Origin: Pseudomonadota bacterium | GTDB lineage: Bacteria > Pseudomonadota > Alphaproteobacteria > Rhizobiales > MH13 | Reading direction: 5' to 3' | Length of the DNA: 64,000 nt | Assembly (NCBI GenBank): GCA_039024915.1 | Contig: JBCCPK010000001.1 | Location: 434,001 to 498,000, forward strand | Shown here: piece by piece, positions 45,161 through 53,295 of the stretch | How positions within the stretch are numbered: position 1 is the first letter of the stretch | Layout: every line of letters starts with the position of its first letter | Program-made: the position numbers and the translations under genes | The notes under the pieces: generated by a model | What the model was told of the DNA's origin: nothing | The model's input: the letters and a program-made list of their open reading frames with translations, nothing else | Database searches by the model: none

Positions 45161-45592
45161 CTACTCCTCCACCAAATTAAACGCGTGGGGCAGCAAGTCC
45201 CCGATGGTTGTCTCAAGCATCACGGTCTCCGGCGACACAATGATTACCGGTGTTTGTGCGCTTTGGGCGAACTCTGCAATGCGCTGCCGGCAACCGCCGC
45301 AAGGAGAGCAAAGGTCCCATGGATCGGTTTCAGGTTGATGATCAGCTCGTCCACCGGCGACCGCAACAGCGAGGATGCGGCGTTCACCGGCGAGGGCCAT
45401 GGCTGAGATCGCCCCCGCCTCTGCACATGTGCCTTGAGGGTAGGCCGCGTTTTCGACGTTACACCCAGGGTAGACGACACCATCGGCGCCCAAGATCGCG
45501 GCTCCGACCCGGTAGCCCGAGTACGTGGCGTAGGCCGTTTCGCGGGCAGCGCGAGCGGCCTTGATAAGCGCCTCACTTTGCTCGGGCGACAT
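45161..45592 (-). CDS. cdd: cytidine deaminase
   Basis: A 143-residue tetrameric-type zinc deaminase (cytidine and deoxycytidine to uridine forms). Zinc ligands are the Cys of the TCAEAGA motif, whose Glu is the proton shuttle, and the two Cys of SPCGGCRQR. The substrate-binding NVENAAYP segment and YSGYRVGAAILG are also present. The gene begins one base after the upstream permease stop, so it is tightly linked to the transporter genes. The uridine formed feeds the phosphorylase and upp steps. Confidence 0.95.
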   Translation of the reverse strand: MSPEQSEALIKAARAARETAYATYSGYRVGAAILGADGVVYPGCNVENAAYPQGTCAEAGAISAMALAGERRILAVAVAGGRADHQPETDPWDLCSPCGGCRQRIAEFAQSAQTPVIIVSPETVMLETTIGDLLPHAFNLVEE

Positions 45593-45593
45593 C

Positions 45594-46565
45594 CTAGCGT
45601 TCCTTTACATAAGGGACGCCACCTGCTTTCGGGGGCTCAGCCTTACCGATAAAGCCGGCCAAAAGGACAACGGTCAAAATGTACGGCAGAGCCTGAATGA
45701 TCTGCACGGGGACTTCACCAATGCCTGGGAATTCATAGCCCTGCAGGCGAATACCAAGCGCATCAAGGAAGCCAAACAGCAAGCACGCATAGAGCACCGG
45801 GACTGGTTTCCATTTGGCGAAGATCAATGCCGCAAGTGCAATGAACCCTTTGCCGGCAGACATGTTGGGGACGAAGCTCGCCGACTGCGCAGTGGACAGA
45901 TAGGCGCCGGCAAATCCACATAAGACACCGCAAATGATTACGGCCTGATAGCGCATGAGGGTGACCGATATGCCTGCGGTATCGACCGCTGCGGGGTTCT
46001 CACCGACCGCACGCAACCGAAGCCCGAAGCGCGTGCGGAAGATCACGAACCATGTGACGGCCACAAACGCAAAGCCCAAATAAACAAGCAGATTGTGCCC
46101 GGAGATGAGTTCCTCATAGACCGGCCCGAGGAACGGCACGCCAGCAAGCGCCTCTGCCGCGGGCCATTCGATCGGCAGGAAACGCGCTTCGGTATCAAGG
46201 CGGGGCGTGCGACCACCCTGGCTGAAATAGGCATGCCCGATCAATGCGGTAAGGCCAGCGGCCAGGAAGTTGATAGCCACGCCCGACACGATTTGGTTGC
46301 CTCGTGCCGTGATGCAGGCAAAGCCATGGACCAGTGCCAGCGCAACCGAAATGGCGATACCTGCCAACAGGCCAAGCCAGACGTTCCCGACGACTGCGCC
46401 GACAGCGGCGGCGGCGAACGCAGCTGCGAGCATCTTTCCCTCAAGACCTATATCGAAGACCCCTGACCGCTCCGAATACAGGCCCGCCAATGCAGCAAAC
46501 AGAAGCGGCATGGAAAGGCGGACGGTCGAGTCGAGTAAAAGAATAAAGCTCTCGAAGGTTCCCAT
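45594..46565 (-). CDS. ABC transporter permease, nucleoside type (NupQ-like)
   Basis: A 323-residue inner-membrane permease of the branched-chain/ribose superfamily (BPD_transp_2), about eight to ten helices. Typical elements are LSMPLLFAALAGLYSERSGVFDIGLEGKM near the start and RLRAVGENPAAVDTAGIS, the coupling-helix EAA-like loop contacting the ATPase. With the second permease, the double ATPase and the BMP lipoprotein-like binding protein it forms a nucleoside importer, as known for NupNOPQ/BmpA-type systems. The gene runs 18 bases after the larger permease. Confidence 0.93.
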   Translation of the reverse strand: MGTFESFILLLDSTVRLSMPLLFAALAGLYSERSGVFDIGLEGKMLAAAFAAAAVGAVVGNVWLGLLAGIAISVALALVHGFACITARGNQIVSGVAINFLAAGLTALIGHAYFSQGGRTPRLDTEARFLPIEWPAAEALAGVPFLGPVYEELISGHNLLVYLGFAFVAVTWFVIFRTRFGLRLRAVGENPAAVDTAGISVTLMRYQAVIICGVLCGFAGAYLSTAQSASFVPNMSAGKGFIALAALIFAKWKPVPVLYACLLFGFLDALGIRLQGYEFPGIGEVPVQIIQALPYILTVVLLAGFIGKAEPPKAGGVPYVKER

Positions 46566-46582
46566 GATAGCGCCGCCCCGCC

Positions 46583-47731
46583 CTACTCAGCCGCCTGCGC
46601 GCTCTCGGCCGCGCGTTCGCGGGCGCGGCGGCGGTCATAAAGGGCGTTGAAGAAGCCAACGATGGCCGGACGGAACAAACCTTCCAGCGCGCCAGCAAAC
46701 AGAATGACGAGGCCCTGAATGGCAACGATCATGTCGCGCGTGATAGAGGGCATGGAGAAGGCGAGTTCTGCCCCGCCCTGGTAAAGCGCGCCAAACAGCA
46801 AAGCGGCAAGTACGATTCCGATGGGGTGACCTCGGCCCATAAGCGCAACGGCGATACCGACAAAGCCCGCCCCGCCGGCGAATTCGAGGATCAGCCGACC
46901 GTGTACACCCATGATCTCGTTGATGGCCATCATACCCGCAAGCGCGCCGGAAATCGCCATTGCGATCATGATCAGACGCGGGGGGCGCATGCCTGCATAG
47001 ACTGCCGCGGTCGGGTTCTGACCGAGCGTACGCAAACGATAGCCAAGCCGGGTGCGCCATATGAGAACCCAGACAAGGAACGCCATGACCAGCGCGAGGA
47101 AGAAGGAGATATTGAGCTGCGCGCCGCCAAGATTTGCACCGAACCAATCGAACAGCCAATCGAGCCGCGGGATGCGCCCCCCGTCTTCAAAGGTGCGCGA
47201 TTCGGGCGCCATGGCCCCCGGTTGCCGGAACACATTGACCAGCATATAGGTCATCAACGCGGCGGCAATGAAGTTGAACATGATCGTGGTGATCACGATG
47301 TGGCTGCCGCGCGTCGCTTGCAGATAGCCCGGAACAAACGCCCAGAAAGCGCCGACGGCGCAGCCAGCAGCGAGTGCAAGCGGTGCTGCGATGAACCATG
47401 GCACATATTGGTCGAGCATGAGCGCGACGATGGCGACCCCGAGCCCCGCAACATAGGCCTGCCCTTCGCCACCAATGTTGAAGAGACCGGCGTGGAAGGC
47501 AACGGCGACCGCAAGACCGGTGAAAATGAAGTTGGTTGCGTAGTAGAGGGTGAAGCCAACGCCCTCACCGTAACCGAAAGCCCCGAAGAGCATCAGTTCG
47601 ACAGCCTCAATCGGATTTTCTCCGACAGCTATGACGACAAGGCCCGCAACAAAAAATGCGGCCGCGAGGTTCAAAAGCGGGATCAGGCCGTAGTCGACCC
47701 ATTTGGGCAGTTCGCCGCGGGACAGGCTCAT
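46583..47731 (-). CDS. ABC transporter permease, nucleoside type (NupP-like)
   Basis: A 382-residue membrane subunit, longer than its partner. Features are FTGLAVAVAFHAGLFNIGGEGQAYVAG, GSHIVITTIMFNFIAAALMTYML, a hydrophilic periplasmic insert (about 165-200) and the cytoplasmic coupling loop RLRTLGQNPTAAVYAGM. The C-terminus is Ala/Arg-rich. It pairs with the permease encoded next to form the translocation pore. Upstream, 13 bases away, is the unrecognised secreted protein, an unusual insertion in this type of operon. Confidence 0.93.
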   Translation of the reverse strand: MSLSRGELPKWVDYGLIPLLNLAAAFFVAGLVVIAVGENPIEAVELMLFGAFGYGEGVGFTLYYATNFIFTGLAVAVAFHAGLFNIGGEGQAYVAGLGVAIVALMLDQYVPWFIAAPLALAAGCAVGAFWAFVPGYLQATRGSHIVITTIMFNFIAAALMTYMLVNVFRQPGAMAPESRTFEDGGRIPRLDWLFDWFGANLGGAQLNISFFLALVMAFLVWVLIWRTRLGYRLRTLGQNPTAAVYAGMRPPRLIMIAMAISGALAGMMAINEIMGVHGRLILEFAGGAGFVGIAVALMGRGHPIGIVLAALLFGALYQGGAELAFSMPSITRDMIVAIQGLVILFAGALEGLFRPAIVGFFNALYDRRRARERAAESAQAAE

Positions 47732-47744
47732 AGCATCCGACCCT

Positions 47745-48659
47745 TCACGGTGCCGCCTCCAAATAGCCCTGTTCGACCAGGTGACGCGTCAAAAACTCGA
47801 CGAAAGTGAAACTGCGCAAATACTGTTCGTCGCAGGAAAAGCGCGACCCGCCCTTCAGGCAAACCTGGTAGGGCCAATCGACAGTGGCGTTGGCAAGCCT
47901 GAGGCGTTCGATCGCCTCTTCGCCGTGGCCCAAACGGGCGCGCATCGCTGCCCAGCCGGCAAGCGCGCCTGGCCGCTCGATATTCTGCTCAGGTATGAAA
48001 TCGCCGATCTCCTCGGTGAAAGCCGACGCATACCCGTCGTCCGCGGAAACATCCAAAACCTCACCATCGCGAAGCACGAAAATCTGCGGCGGTGCCCAGG
48101 ACCCCGCATAACCGTCGAAAGTATACAGAAACGACTGGTCGCGAACGGTGATCTCACCGACGCCATCGCCATTGTGGTCGGACAGATAAAAACCACCATC
48201 GTACAAGCCGAACTCTTCCAGCCACCAAGTCCCCTCTGCCTGAACCCACGCAATCTGAATGCGATCGCAACAATGCGCGCCACCCGTGTAGCTCGTCGCG
48301 ACGAGCTCAGGTTCCGGCGTGTCAGGATCAAGCTGCGCCAGCGTCACGCGAACCGGCAGGAAATCGAAATAGGTTGGTTCGCCCTCGAATTGCATCACCT
48401 GGTTGTCATTGTGGAAGAGCGTGAAGATCGGGGTGACGGTGTCGTGTTCGCTCGGGCGATCGGTCACCCGCAACGTCCAGTTTTCAAAGGTCATCTGACG
48501 TAAGGTGTCGTCTTCCACCAGATCGATCGAGACACCGGAGAAACCCTCTTGTGAATCCGCCTGCCCTTTTTGTGCCAGAGAGTTCGTCGCCATCAGGCCG
48601 CTTACGAGCAGCGCAACAAATGCAAAAGCCAGCCGAGTAAAGCGGGAACAAGTGGTCAT
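47745..48659 (-). CDS. unrecognised secreted protein inside the nucleoside ABC operon
   Basis: I do not recognise this 304-residue protein. A signal peptide (about 1-29, cleavage near SLA-QK) predicts export. The mature part is acidic and aromatic-rich and looks beta-structured: FENWTLRVTDRP, TPIFTLFHNDNQVMQFEG and a TSYTGGAHCCDRIQIAWVQ segment with adjacent cysteines. DHNGDGVGEITVRD resembles a calcium-binding DxNxDGxxE loop of the FG-GAP/EF-hand kind. The C-terminal 80 residues look helical, with a second Cys pair (CLKGGSRFSC). Its ATG overlaps the ATPase stop (ATGA) and the permease follows 13 bases later, so it is made with the transporter. A periplasmic partner or an enzyme acting on nucleosides is conceivable, not shown. 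Confidence 0.8.
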   Translation of the reverse strand: MTTCSRFTRLAFAFVALLVSGLMATNSLAQKGQADSQEGFSGVSIDLVEDDTLRQMTFENWTLRVTDRPSEHDTVTPIFTLFHNDNQVMQFEGEPTYFDFLPVRVTLAQLDPDTPEPELVATSYTGGAHCCDRIQIAWVQAEGTWWLEEFGLYDGGFYLSDHNGDGVGEITVRDQSFLYTFDGYAGSWAPPQIFVLRDGEVLDVSADDGYASAFTEEIGDFIPEQNIERPGALAGWAAMRARLGHGEEAIERLRLANATVDWPYQVCLKGGSRFSCDEQYLRSFTFVEFLTRHLVEQGYLEAAP

Positions 48660-50248
48660 TCGGCCGCCTCAGGCGCCGCTTTGGCGGGCGTATCCTGGTT
48701 GGCGGCCCCGTCGATGCCCGCCATCATCAATCCGATTTCATTCTCATCGGTTTCATGCGGCAAACGCTCACCAACAATTTCACCGCCACACATGACGAGG
48801 ATCCGGTCGGAAAGACCGAAGATTTCGTCCAGTTCAACAGACACAAGCAGGACCGCCTTTCCTGCGTCGCGCATCTCGATCAGACGCTTATGGATGAACT
48901 CGATCGCGCCAATATCCACCCCACGGGTCGGCTGCCCGACCAACAGAACATCGGGGTCCTCCTCCATCTCGCGAGCGATGACGATCTTTTGCTGGTTACC
49001 GCCTGAGAAATTGGCGGTCTTCAACCGGCAATTGGGGGGGCGGATGTCGTATTTTTCGATCTGGCTTCTGGCGTGCGTTCGGATGGCGTCGACGCTCATG
49101 ATCATCTTACCGCCGATATCGGACGCATCATGATAGCCAAGAACCGAGTTTTCGTTCTCTTCGAAGGTCTTCACCAAACCCATGCGCAGGCGGTCTTCAG
49201 GGACGTGGCCCATGCCCAAGGTACGGGCTTCTGCTGGATCACCGGTGTGCGACAGGATCTTCCCATCTATGAGCACGCGCCCAGACGCCGGAGCCTCAAT
49301 CCCCGAAACAGCCTCGAGAAGCTCGGATTGACCATTTCCGGAAACGCCTGCAATTCCCACGATCTCACCGCGTCGCACGGTGAAGGAAACATCCTTGACC
49401 CGTTCAACGCCAAAGCGATCACGAACAGTCAGGTTCTCCACCACCAGAACACCGTCGCTAGGTGCGGCTTCACCTTTGTCAACTTGCAGCAGAACCCTGC
49501 GGCCCACCATTTGTTCGGCGATCTCGGCGGGGCTGGTGTTGGCGGTTTGCAAGCTTGCGACCATCGCGCCACGCCGCATCACCGACACCTCATCGGTGAC
49601 CGCCATGATCTCCCGAAGCTTGTGCGTGATCAACAAAATGGTCTTACCCTGATCGCGAAGCTGCCGCAGGATCTTGAAAAGGTTGTCGGCCTCCTCAGGG
49701 GTTAGCACGCCCGTGGGCTCATCGAGGATGAGGATTTCGGCACCTCGGTACAGCGCCTTGAGGATTTCGACGCGCTGCTGAAGACCGACAGAAAGCTCCG
49801 AGACAATAGCGTCCGGGTCGACCGTCAGACCGTAAGTTTCGGAAAGGTGCTTAAGCTCCTGCCGCACTTTCTCCCGCCCGGTCTGGAGGGTAGCAGCGCC
49901 CTCTGCCCCGAGCATCACATTCTCGATCACCGTGAAATTATCCACCAGCATGAAATGCTGATGGACCATCCCGATCCCGTTGGCGATGGCATCGTTGGAG
50001 GAACGAATGGATGCCTTTTGCCCAGCAACGTAGATGTCACCCTCATCGGCTTCGTAGAAGCCGTACAGAATGGACATCAAGGTCGATTTTCCTGCTCCGT
50101 TCTCGCCGACTATCCCATGAATGGATTGCCGCGCGACCTTGAGATCGATGGCCCGGTTCGCGTGGACAGCACCAAAGCGCTTATCAATACCGCGCAATTC
50201 GATTGCGAGCGGTGTGGAGGGCGTTTCAGGTTGAGGTTCAGCGCTCAT
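48656..50248 (-). CDS. ABC transporter ATP-binding protein, tandem ATPase (NupO-like)
   Basis: A 530-residue cytoplasmic protein with two ABC domains, as in sugar and nucleoside importers. Domain 1 has Walker A GENGAGKSTL, signature LSVGLQQRVEILKAL and Walker B LILDEPTGVL. Domain 2 has a degenerate Walker A (GVSGNGQSELLE, without the usual Lys), signature FSGGNQQKIVIAREM and VGQPTRGVDIGA in place of a full Walker B. This asymmetry is normal for the family. The frame opens at 50317, but the ATG at 50248 gives a standard N-terminus. Its stop overlaps the start of the unrecognised secreted protein. Confidence 0.95.
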   Translation of the reverse strand: MSAEPQPETPSTPLAIELRGIDKRFGAVHANRAIDLKVARQSIHGIVGENGAGKSTLMSILYGFYEADEGDIYVAGQKASIRSSNDAIANGIGMVHQHFMLVDNFTVIENVMLGAEGAATLQTGREKVRQELKHLSETYGLTVDPDAIVSELSVGLQQRVEILKALYRGAEILILDEPTGVLTPEEADNLFKILRQLRDQGKTILLITHKLREIMAVTDEVSVMRRGAMVASLQTANTSPAEIAEQMVGRRVLLQVDKGEAAPSDGVLVVENLTVRDRFGVERVKDVSFTVRRGEIVGIAGVSGNGQSELLEAVSGIEAPASGRVLIDGKILSHTGDPAEARTLGMGHVPEDRLRMGLVKTFEENENSVLGYHDASDIGGKMIMSVDAIRTHARSQIEKYDIRPPNCRLKTANFSGGNQQKIVIAREMEEDPDVLLVGQPTRGVDIGAIEFIHKRLIEMRDAGKAVLLVSVELDEIFGLSDRILVMCGGEIVGERLPHETDENEIGLMMAGIDGAANQDTPAKAAPEAAE

Positions 50249-50276
50249 GCCGTTGGCCGCAGGTCCGCCAGGAAAG

Positions 50277-50309
50277 CGCTGGTTCCCGGCTTCGGGCTGG
50301 GAACCAGCG
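50277..50309 (-). repeat. 11-bp intercistronic hairpin after the binding-protein gene
   Basis: CGCTGGTTCCC (50277-50287) and GGGAACCAGCG (50299-50309) are perfect inverse repeats with an 11-base GC-rich loop, in the 71-base gap between the binding-protein and ATPase genes. No T-run follows on the minus strand. It probably protects the upstream mRNA from 3' decay or partly blocks read-through, so the binding protein is made in excess, as is common in ABC operons. Confidence 0.7.
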
Positions 50310-50319
50310 GCTGCCAATT

Positions 50320-51324
50320 CTAGCTGTCAGTGGCCGGGCACGTGTTGTCCGACATGTAGTCGTGGACAACAACATCACCGGCAATGATAGCTTCCTTCGC
50401 CGCATCCACTGCGGCGCGCATATCATCTGTGATCAGCTCTTCATTGTTCTCGTCAAGCGCCCAATCAACGCCGCCTTCAGCAAGGCCAAGAACTTCGAAA
50501 CCGTTGGTCCACTCCCCGTTTTGCGCATCGGTGAAGGCGTCGGAAACCGCAACATCAACTCGCTTGAGCATGGAGGTCAGAACCGACCCTGGCTGCAGAC
50601 CGTTCTGGTTAGAATCAACGCCAATGCCAAGAATGCCAGCATCCGCCGCAGCCTGGAGAACACCGATACCGGTACCACCTGCCGCATGGAAGACGACATC
50701 GGCGCCAGCTGAAACATGGCTCTGGGTGATCTCGCCGCCGCGCACCGGATCGTTCCACGCGGCCCCTGTGGTGCCTGTCATAGCGGTCAGAACCTCGGCA
50801 CCATCGCTGACCGACAGCACGCCTTCAGCGTAACCGCAGGCGAACCGACGGATCAACGGAATGTCCATGCCGCCAACAAAGCCGACAGTATCCGACTGTG
50901 ACGCCATCGCGGCGAGAACACCCACCAGGTAGGACCCTTCATGCTCCTTGAAGACAATCGACCGGACATTGGGTTGCTCCACAACCATGTCGACGATCGC
51001 AAAGCGTGTGTCAGGGAACTCTTGGCTGACGGTATCGACGGCAGTGCCGTGCGAGAACCCGATCGCGATGATCGGATCATGGCCGCGGCGGGCGAAGTTG
51101 CGCAGTGCTTGCTCGCGTTGGCTGTCGTTCTGGATCTCGAAATCGACATACTCAATGCCGGTTTCGTCTTTAAAGGCCTCCGCGCCGGTGAACGCCGCTT
51201 GGTTGAAGCTTTCGTCAAAGCGTCCACCCAGGTCATAAACCACCGCAGGGTTGATGTCCTCGGCAATGGCTGGCGCTGTCAGCAGCGCGCCAAGGGCGGC
51301 CGTCGCAAGAAACTGCTTGATCAT
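50320..51324 (-). CDS. BMP family nucleoside-binding protein of an ABC importer
   Basis: A 334-residue periplasmic binding protein. A signal peptide (about 1-22, cleavage near AIA-ED) has no lipobox Cys. Family segments include VYDLGGRFDESFNQAAFTGAEAF, PIIAIGFSHGTAVDTVSQEFPDTRFAIVD, SYLVGVLAA, VGFVGGMDIPLIRRFACGYAEGV and GADVVFHAAGGTGIGVLQAA with GIGVDSNQ. This is the BMP/PnrA group that binds purine and pyrimidine nucleosides. The ATG at 51324 has a strong GGAGGTG Shine-Dalgarno sequence, fitting high expression; the longer frame to 51372 is unlikely. First gene of the operon running to upp. Confidence 0.94.
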   Translation of the reverse strand: MIKQFLATAALGALLTAPAIAEDINPAVVYDLGGRFDESFNQAAFTGAEAFKDETGIEYVDFEIQNDSQREQALRNFARRGHDPIIAIGFSHGTAVDTVSQEFPDTRFAIVDMVVEQPNVRSIVFKEHEGSYLVGVLAAMASQSDTVGFVGGMDIPLIRRFACGYAEGVLSVSDGAEVLTAMTGTTGAAWNDPVRGGEITQSHVSAGADVVFHAAGGTGIGVLQAAADAGILGIGVDSNQNGLQPGSVLTSMLKRVDVAVSDAFTDAQNGEWTNGFEVLGLAEGGVDWALDENNEELITDDMRAAVDAAKEAIIAGDVVVHDYMSDNTCPATDS

Positions 51325-51341
51325 TGTATTCACCTCCATCT

Positions 51342-51358
51342 GAACCCTTTTTGGGTTC
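51342..51358 (-). repeat. leader hairpin GAACCC-N5-GGGTTC
   Basis: Six-base perfect arms around an all-T (all-A on the minus strand) 5-base loop lie five bases upstream of the GGAGGTG ribosome-binding site of the binding-protein gene. As RNA it could stabilise the 5' end or affect ribosome entry; as DNA it could be an operator. Confidence 0.5.
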
Positions 51359-51374
51359 GGCCTTCCAGGCAATC

Positions 51375-51386
51375 CGTTCCGGAACG
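51375..51386. promoter_or_regulatory. candidate operator CGTTCCGGAACG (proximal)
   Basis: A perfect 12-bp palindrome with a central CG and the pattern GTTC-NN-GAAC, about 51 bases before the binding-protein ATG. A second site of the same pattern lies 117 bp away. LacI-family regulators favour such CG-centred palindromes; the regulator itself is not identified. Confidence 0.5.
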
Positions 51387-51491
51387 CTGCGCACGGCCTT
51401 GTTGACTCTGTTGAGCTTTATGAGCCAGCCGTTGCTGCGGCGGCTCTGTCGCTAAAGCTGGACCCTAAGCCATTGGGCGCGCCACGCAAGA

Positions 51492-51503
51492 GGTTCGCGA
51501 ACC
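51492..51503. promoter_or_regulatory. candidate operator GGTTCGCGAACC (distal)
   Basis: A perfect 12-bp palindrome, again GTTC-NN-GAAC. Its centre is 117 bp from the proximal site, close to eleven helical turns, so both sites face the same side of the DNA, which would allow looping by a tetrameric repressor. It is also about 143 bases before mgsA. Confidence 0.5.
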
Positions 51504-51522
51504 GCGTGCTGCACTTTCGCAA

Positions 51523-51540
51523 ACCAGTTTTCACACTGGT
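51523..51540. repeat. inverted repeat ACCAGT-N6-ACTGGT
   Basis: Six-base perfect arms around six bases, about 105 bases before the mgsA start. Unrelated in sequence to the GTTC-NN-GAAC sites; possibly a separate operator for mgsA-glk. Confidence 0.35.
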
Positions 51541-51645
51541 CTGCCGCTTTCGCAGGCATCGTCGATGACCCATGCACCTGCGTTCGCGCAGGATAGGTCA
51601 CGCCATTTGGTTTGCACGGACGGGAAAACGCAGTAGAGCGTGTCC

Positions 51646-52071
51646 ATGGACAGCAATCTTTCCGGCGACCCTGACCGCCCCTCTAGCTTGACCTTGGCGC
51701 TCGTCGCGCATGACGCCAAAAAGGCAGCGATGGTCGAGTTTGCCATGCGGCACGCCGATGCGCTTAGCCAGCATGAGATCGTCGCGACGGGAACGACCGG
51801 CGGGCAGGTCAAGAAGGCTGCACCAAGCATTCCGGTGCGCCAACTCAAGAGCGGTCCGCTAGGAGGCGACCAGCAGATTGGCGCGATGATCGCTGAGGAC
51901 GCGATTGATGCGTTGTTTTTCTTTGTCGATCCGCTTTCTCCCATGCCGCACGACGTCGATGTCAAGGCGCTCATGAGGCTGGCCCTTGTTTATGACGTCC
52001 CGATGGCTCTCAACCCCGCGACGGCGGAAGCGCTTTTGTTCGATCTTGTAGCATCGGTTCGCGACCGCTAA
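51646..52071 (+). CDS. mgsA: methylglyoxal synthase
   Basis: 141 residues. Converts dihydroxyacetone phosphate to methylglyoxal and phosphate, a bypass of lower glycolysis under phosphate limitation or sugar-phosphate overload. Conserved features are [14 protein letters not shown] with a catalytic Asp, the phosphate-binding [23 protein letters not shown], and [25 protein letters not shown] with the second catalytic Asp and His. The start is the ATG at 51646; a GTG at 51640 is also possible. It is followed by glk 56 bases later and diverges from the nucleoside operon, whose products enter triose phosphate metabolism. Confidence 0.94.
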   Translation: MDSNLSGDPDRPSSLTLALVAHDAKKAAMVEFAMRHADALSQHEIVATGTTGGQVKKAAPSIPVRQLKSGPLGGDQQIGAMIAEDAIDALFFFVDPLSPMPHDVDVKALMRLALVYDVPMALNPATAEALLFDLVASVRDR

Positions 52072-52127
52072 GGCAAAAGGATACCCATCTGTCGCGCCTC
52101 GTCGCGCCTTCATAATTGAACTCGCTC

Positions 52128-53165
52128 ATGCCCGATCGTCGCAGCCTTGATATCGTCACGCCCTTTCCCGTCTTGATCGCTGATCTTGGTGGCACGCACG
52201 CGCGTTTCGCTCTGGTCAGTGATTCCCATGCGACAGAGCAGGGGTTCGCTCAGGTGCGAACACGCGAGCATCCAGATGTTCAGAGCGCAATTCAAAGCGG
52301 GGTGCTCGATCAGACCTCGTTAATACCGAGAACAGCGATCCTTGCCGTCGCCGGTCCGACCCTCGGTGAGGCCTTCAAGCTGACGAATGCGGATTGGGTT
52401 ATTGAGCCAAAGCGGATCATGGACCAACTCGGCTTCGATTGCGTGATTGCGTTGAACGACTTTGAGGCCCAAGCGCTGGCGCTTCCCGACCTTACCGAAG
52501 ACGATTGGGTTCTGATTGGCGAGCAGCAGCCACCAAAGCGCGGCACCAAGCTTGTGCTTGGGCCTGGGACGGGTCTAGGCGCGTCCGTTCTGGTGGATAG
52601 CATGGGGATGTGGATTACGGTACCGGGCGAAGGCGGCCACATCGCGATACCAATCGAATCGGAAGACGATGATCGGCTGGTTGCCCACATTACGCAGGGT
52701 GGGCAGCACCGGCTCGGCGGAGAACAATTGGTTTCCGGTGACGGGCTTGAGCGCCTTTACCGTAGTCTTGGCGCACTCGAAGGTACGGACACCCCTTTGC
52801 AAAAGGCCGCTGACATCACGCAGGCCGCGCTGGCCGGGGAGCCGCTCGCGGTCCAATCAGTCGAGCGATTTGTCGTCTACATGGCCCGCGTCGCACGCGA
52901 ACTGGCGCTTACCGTCATGCCGGCAGGCGGCGTTTTCATAGCGGGCGGCATTGCTCCTAAGATCTTGCCGTTCATCGAGAACTCTGAGTTTCGCTCGATC
53001 TTCGAGGCTGCCTATCCGCATGAGGACAAACTCAGCGCGTTCCCGACCGTGGTGGTTACGCACCCGCGCCCGGCGCTTTCGGGATTAGGGAGCTTTGCCC
53101 GCACCCCAGGCCGTTTCATGGTCGATGTTGCAGAGCGTATGTGGAAGACAGGTGCCGACGTCTAA
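52128..53165 (+). CDS. glk: glucokinase
   Basis: A 345-residue ATP-dependent hexokinase of the bacterial Glk family. Motifs: phosphate-binding LIADLGGTHARFALV (about 16-30), the adenosine-contact VAGPTLGEAFKLTNADWVIE, LNDFEAQALAL with the catalytic Asp, VLGPGTGLGASVLVD and the sugar-binding PGEGGHIAIP. No ROK zinc motif is present. The frame opens with a TTG at 52116; the ATG at 52128 is used. Coupled by position with mgsA: glucose entry and methylglyoxal formation from triose phosphate. Confidence 0.94.
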   Translation: MPDRRSLDIVTPFPVLIADLGGTHARFALVSDSHATEQGFAQVRTREHPDVQSAIQSGVLDQTSLIPRTAILAVAGPTLGEAFKLTNADWVIEPKRIMDQLGFDCVIALNDFEAQALALPDLTEDDWVLIGEQQPPKRGTKLVLGPGTGLGASVLVDSMGMWITVPGEGGHIAIPIESEDDDRLVAHITQGGQHRLGGEQLVSGDGLERLYRSLGALEGTDTPLQKAADITQAALAGEPLAVQSVERFVVYMARVARELALTVMPAGGVFIAGGIAPKILPFIENSEFRSIFEAAYPHEDKLSAFPTVVVTHPRPALSGLGSFARTPGRFMVDVAERMWKTGADV

Positions 53166-53295
53166 CCGTTCGATCAGCATCGCCGCTAACCGCAGCCAGG
53201 TGTGCTAAACAAGGCACAGGCCGCGATCACACGGAGTTCGAGCAAGGGTCGCGGTCGGCTACCACCAGTTACCACGTCAAGCTCGAAAGACCGAT

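Larger units (their letters stand above)
51325..51645. other. divergent control region, nucleoside operon / mgsA-glk
   Basis: A 321-base gap without a credible gene. It contains four dyads listed separately: a leader hairpin (51342-51358), two GTTC-NN-GAAC palindromes (51375-51386 and 51492-51503) and an ACCAGT-ACTGGT repeat (51523-51540). Promoters for both directions must lie here; I could not set -35/-10 boxes reliably. Confidence 0.6.

Noticed and set aside
46826-47809. 327-residue plus-strand frame opposite the permease
   Set aside because: Shadow of a hydrophobic gene, giving a charged, His/Arg/Glu-rich translation.
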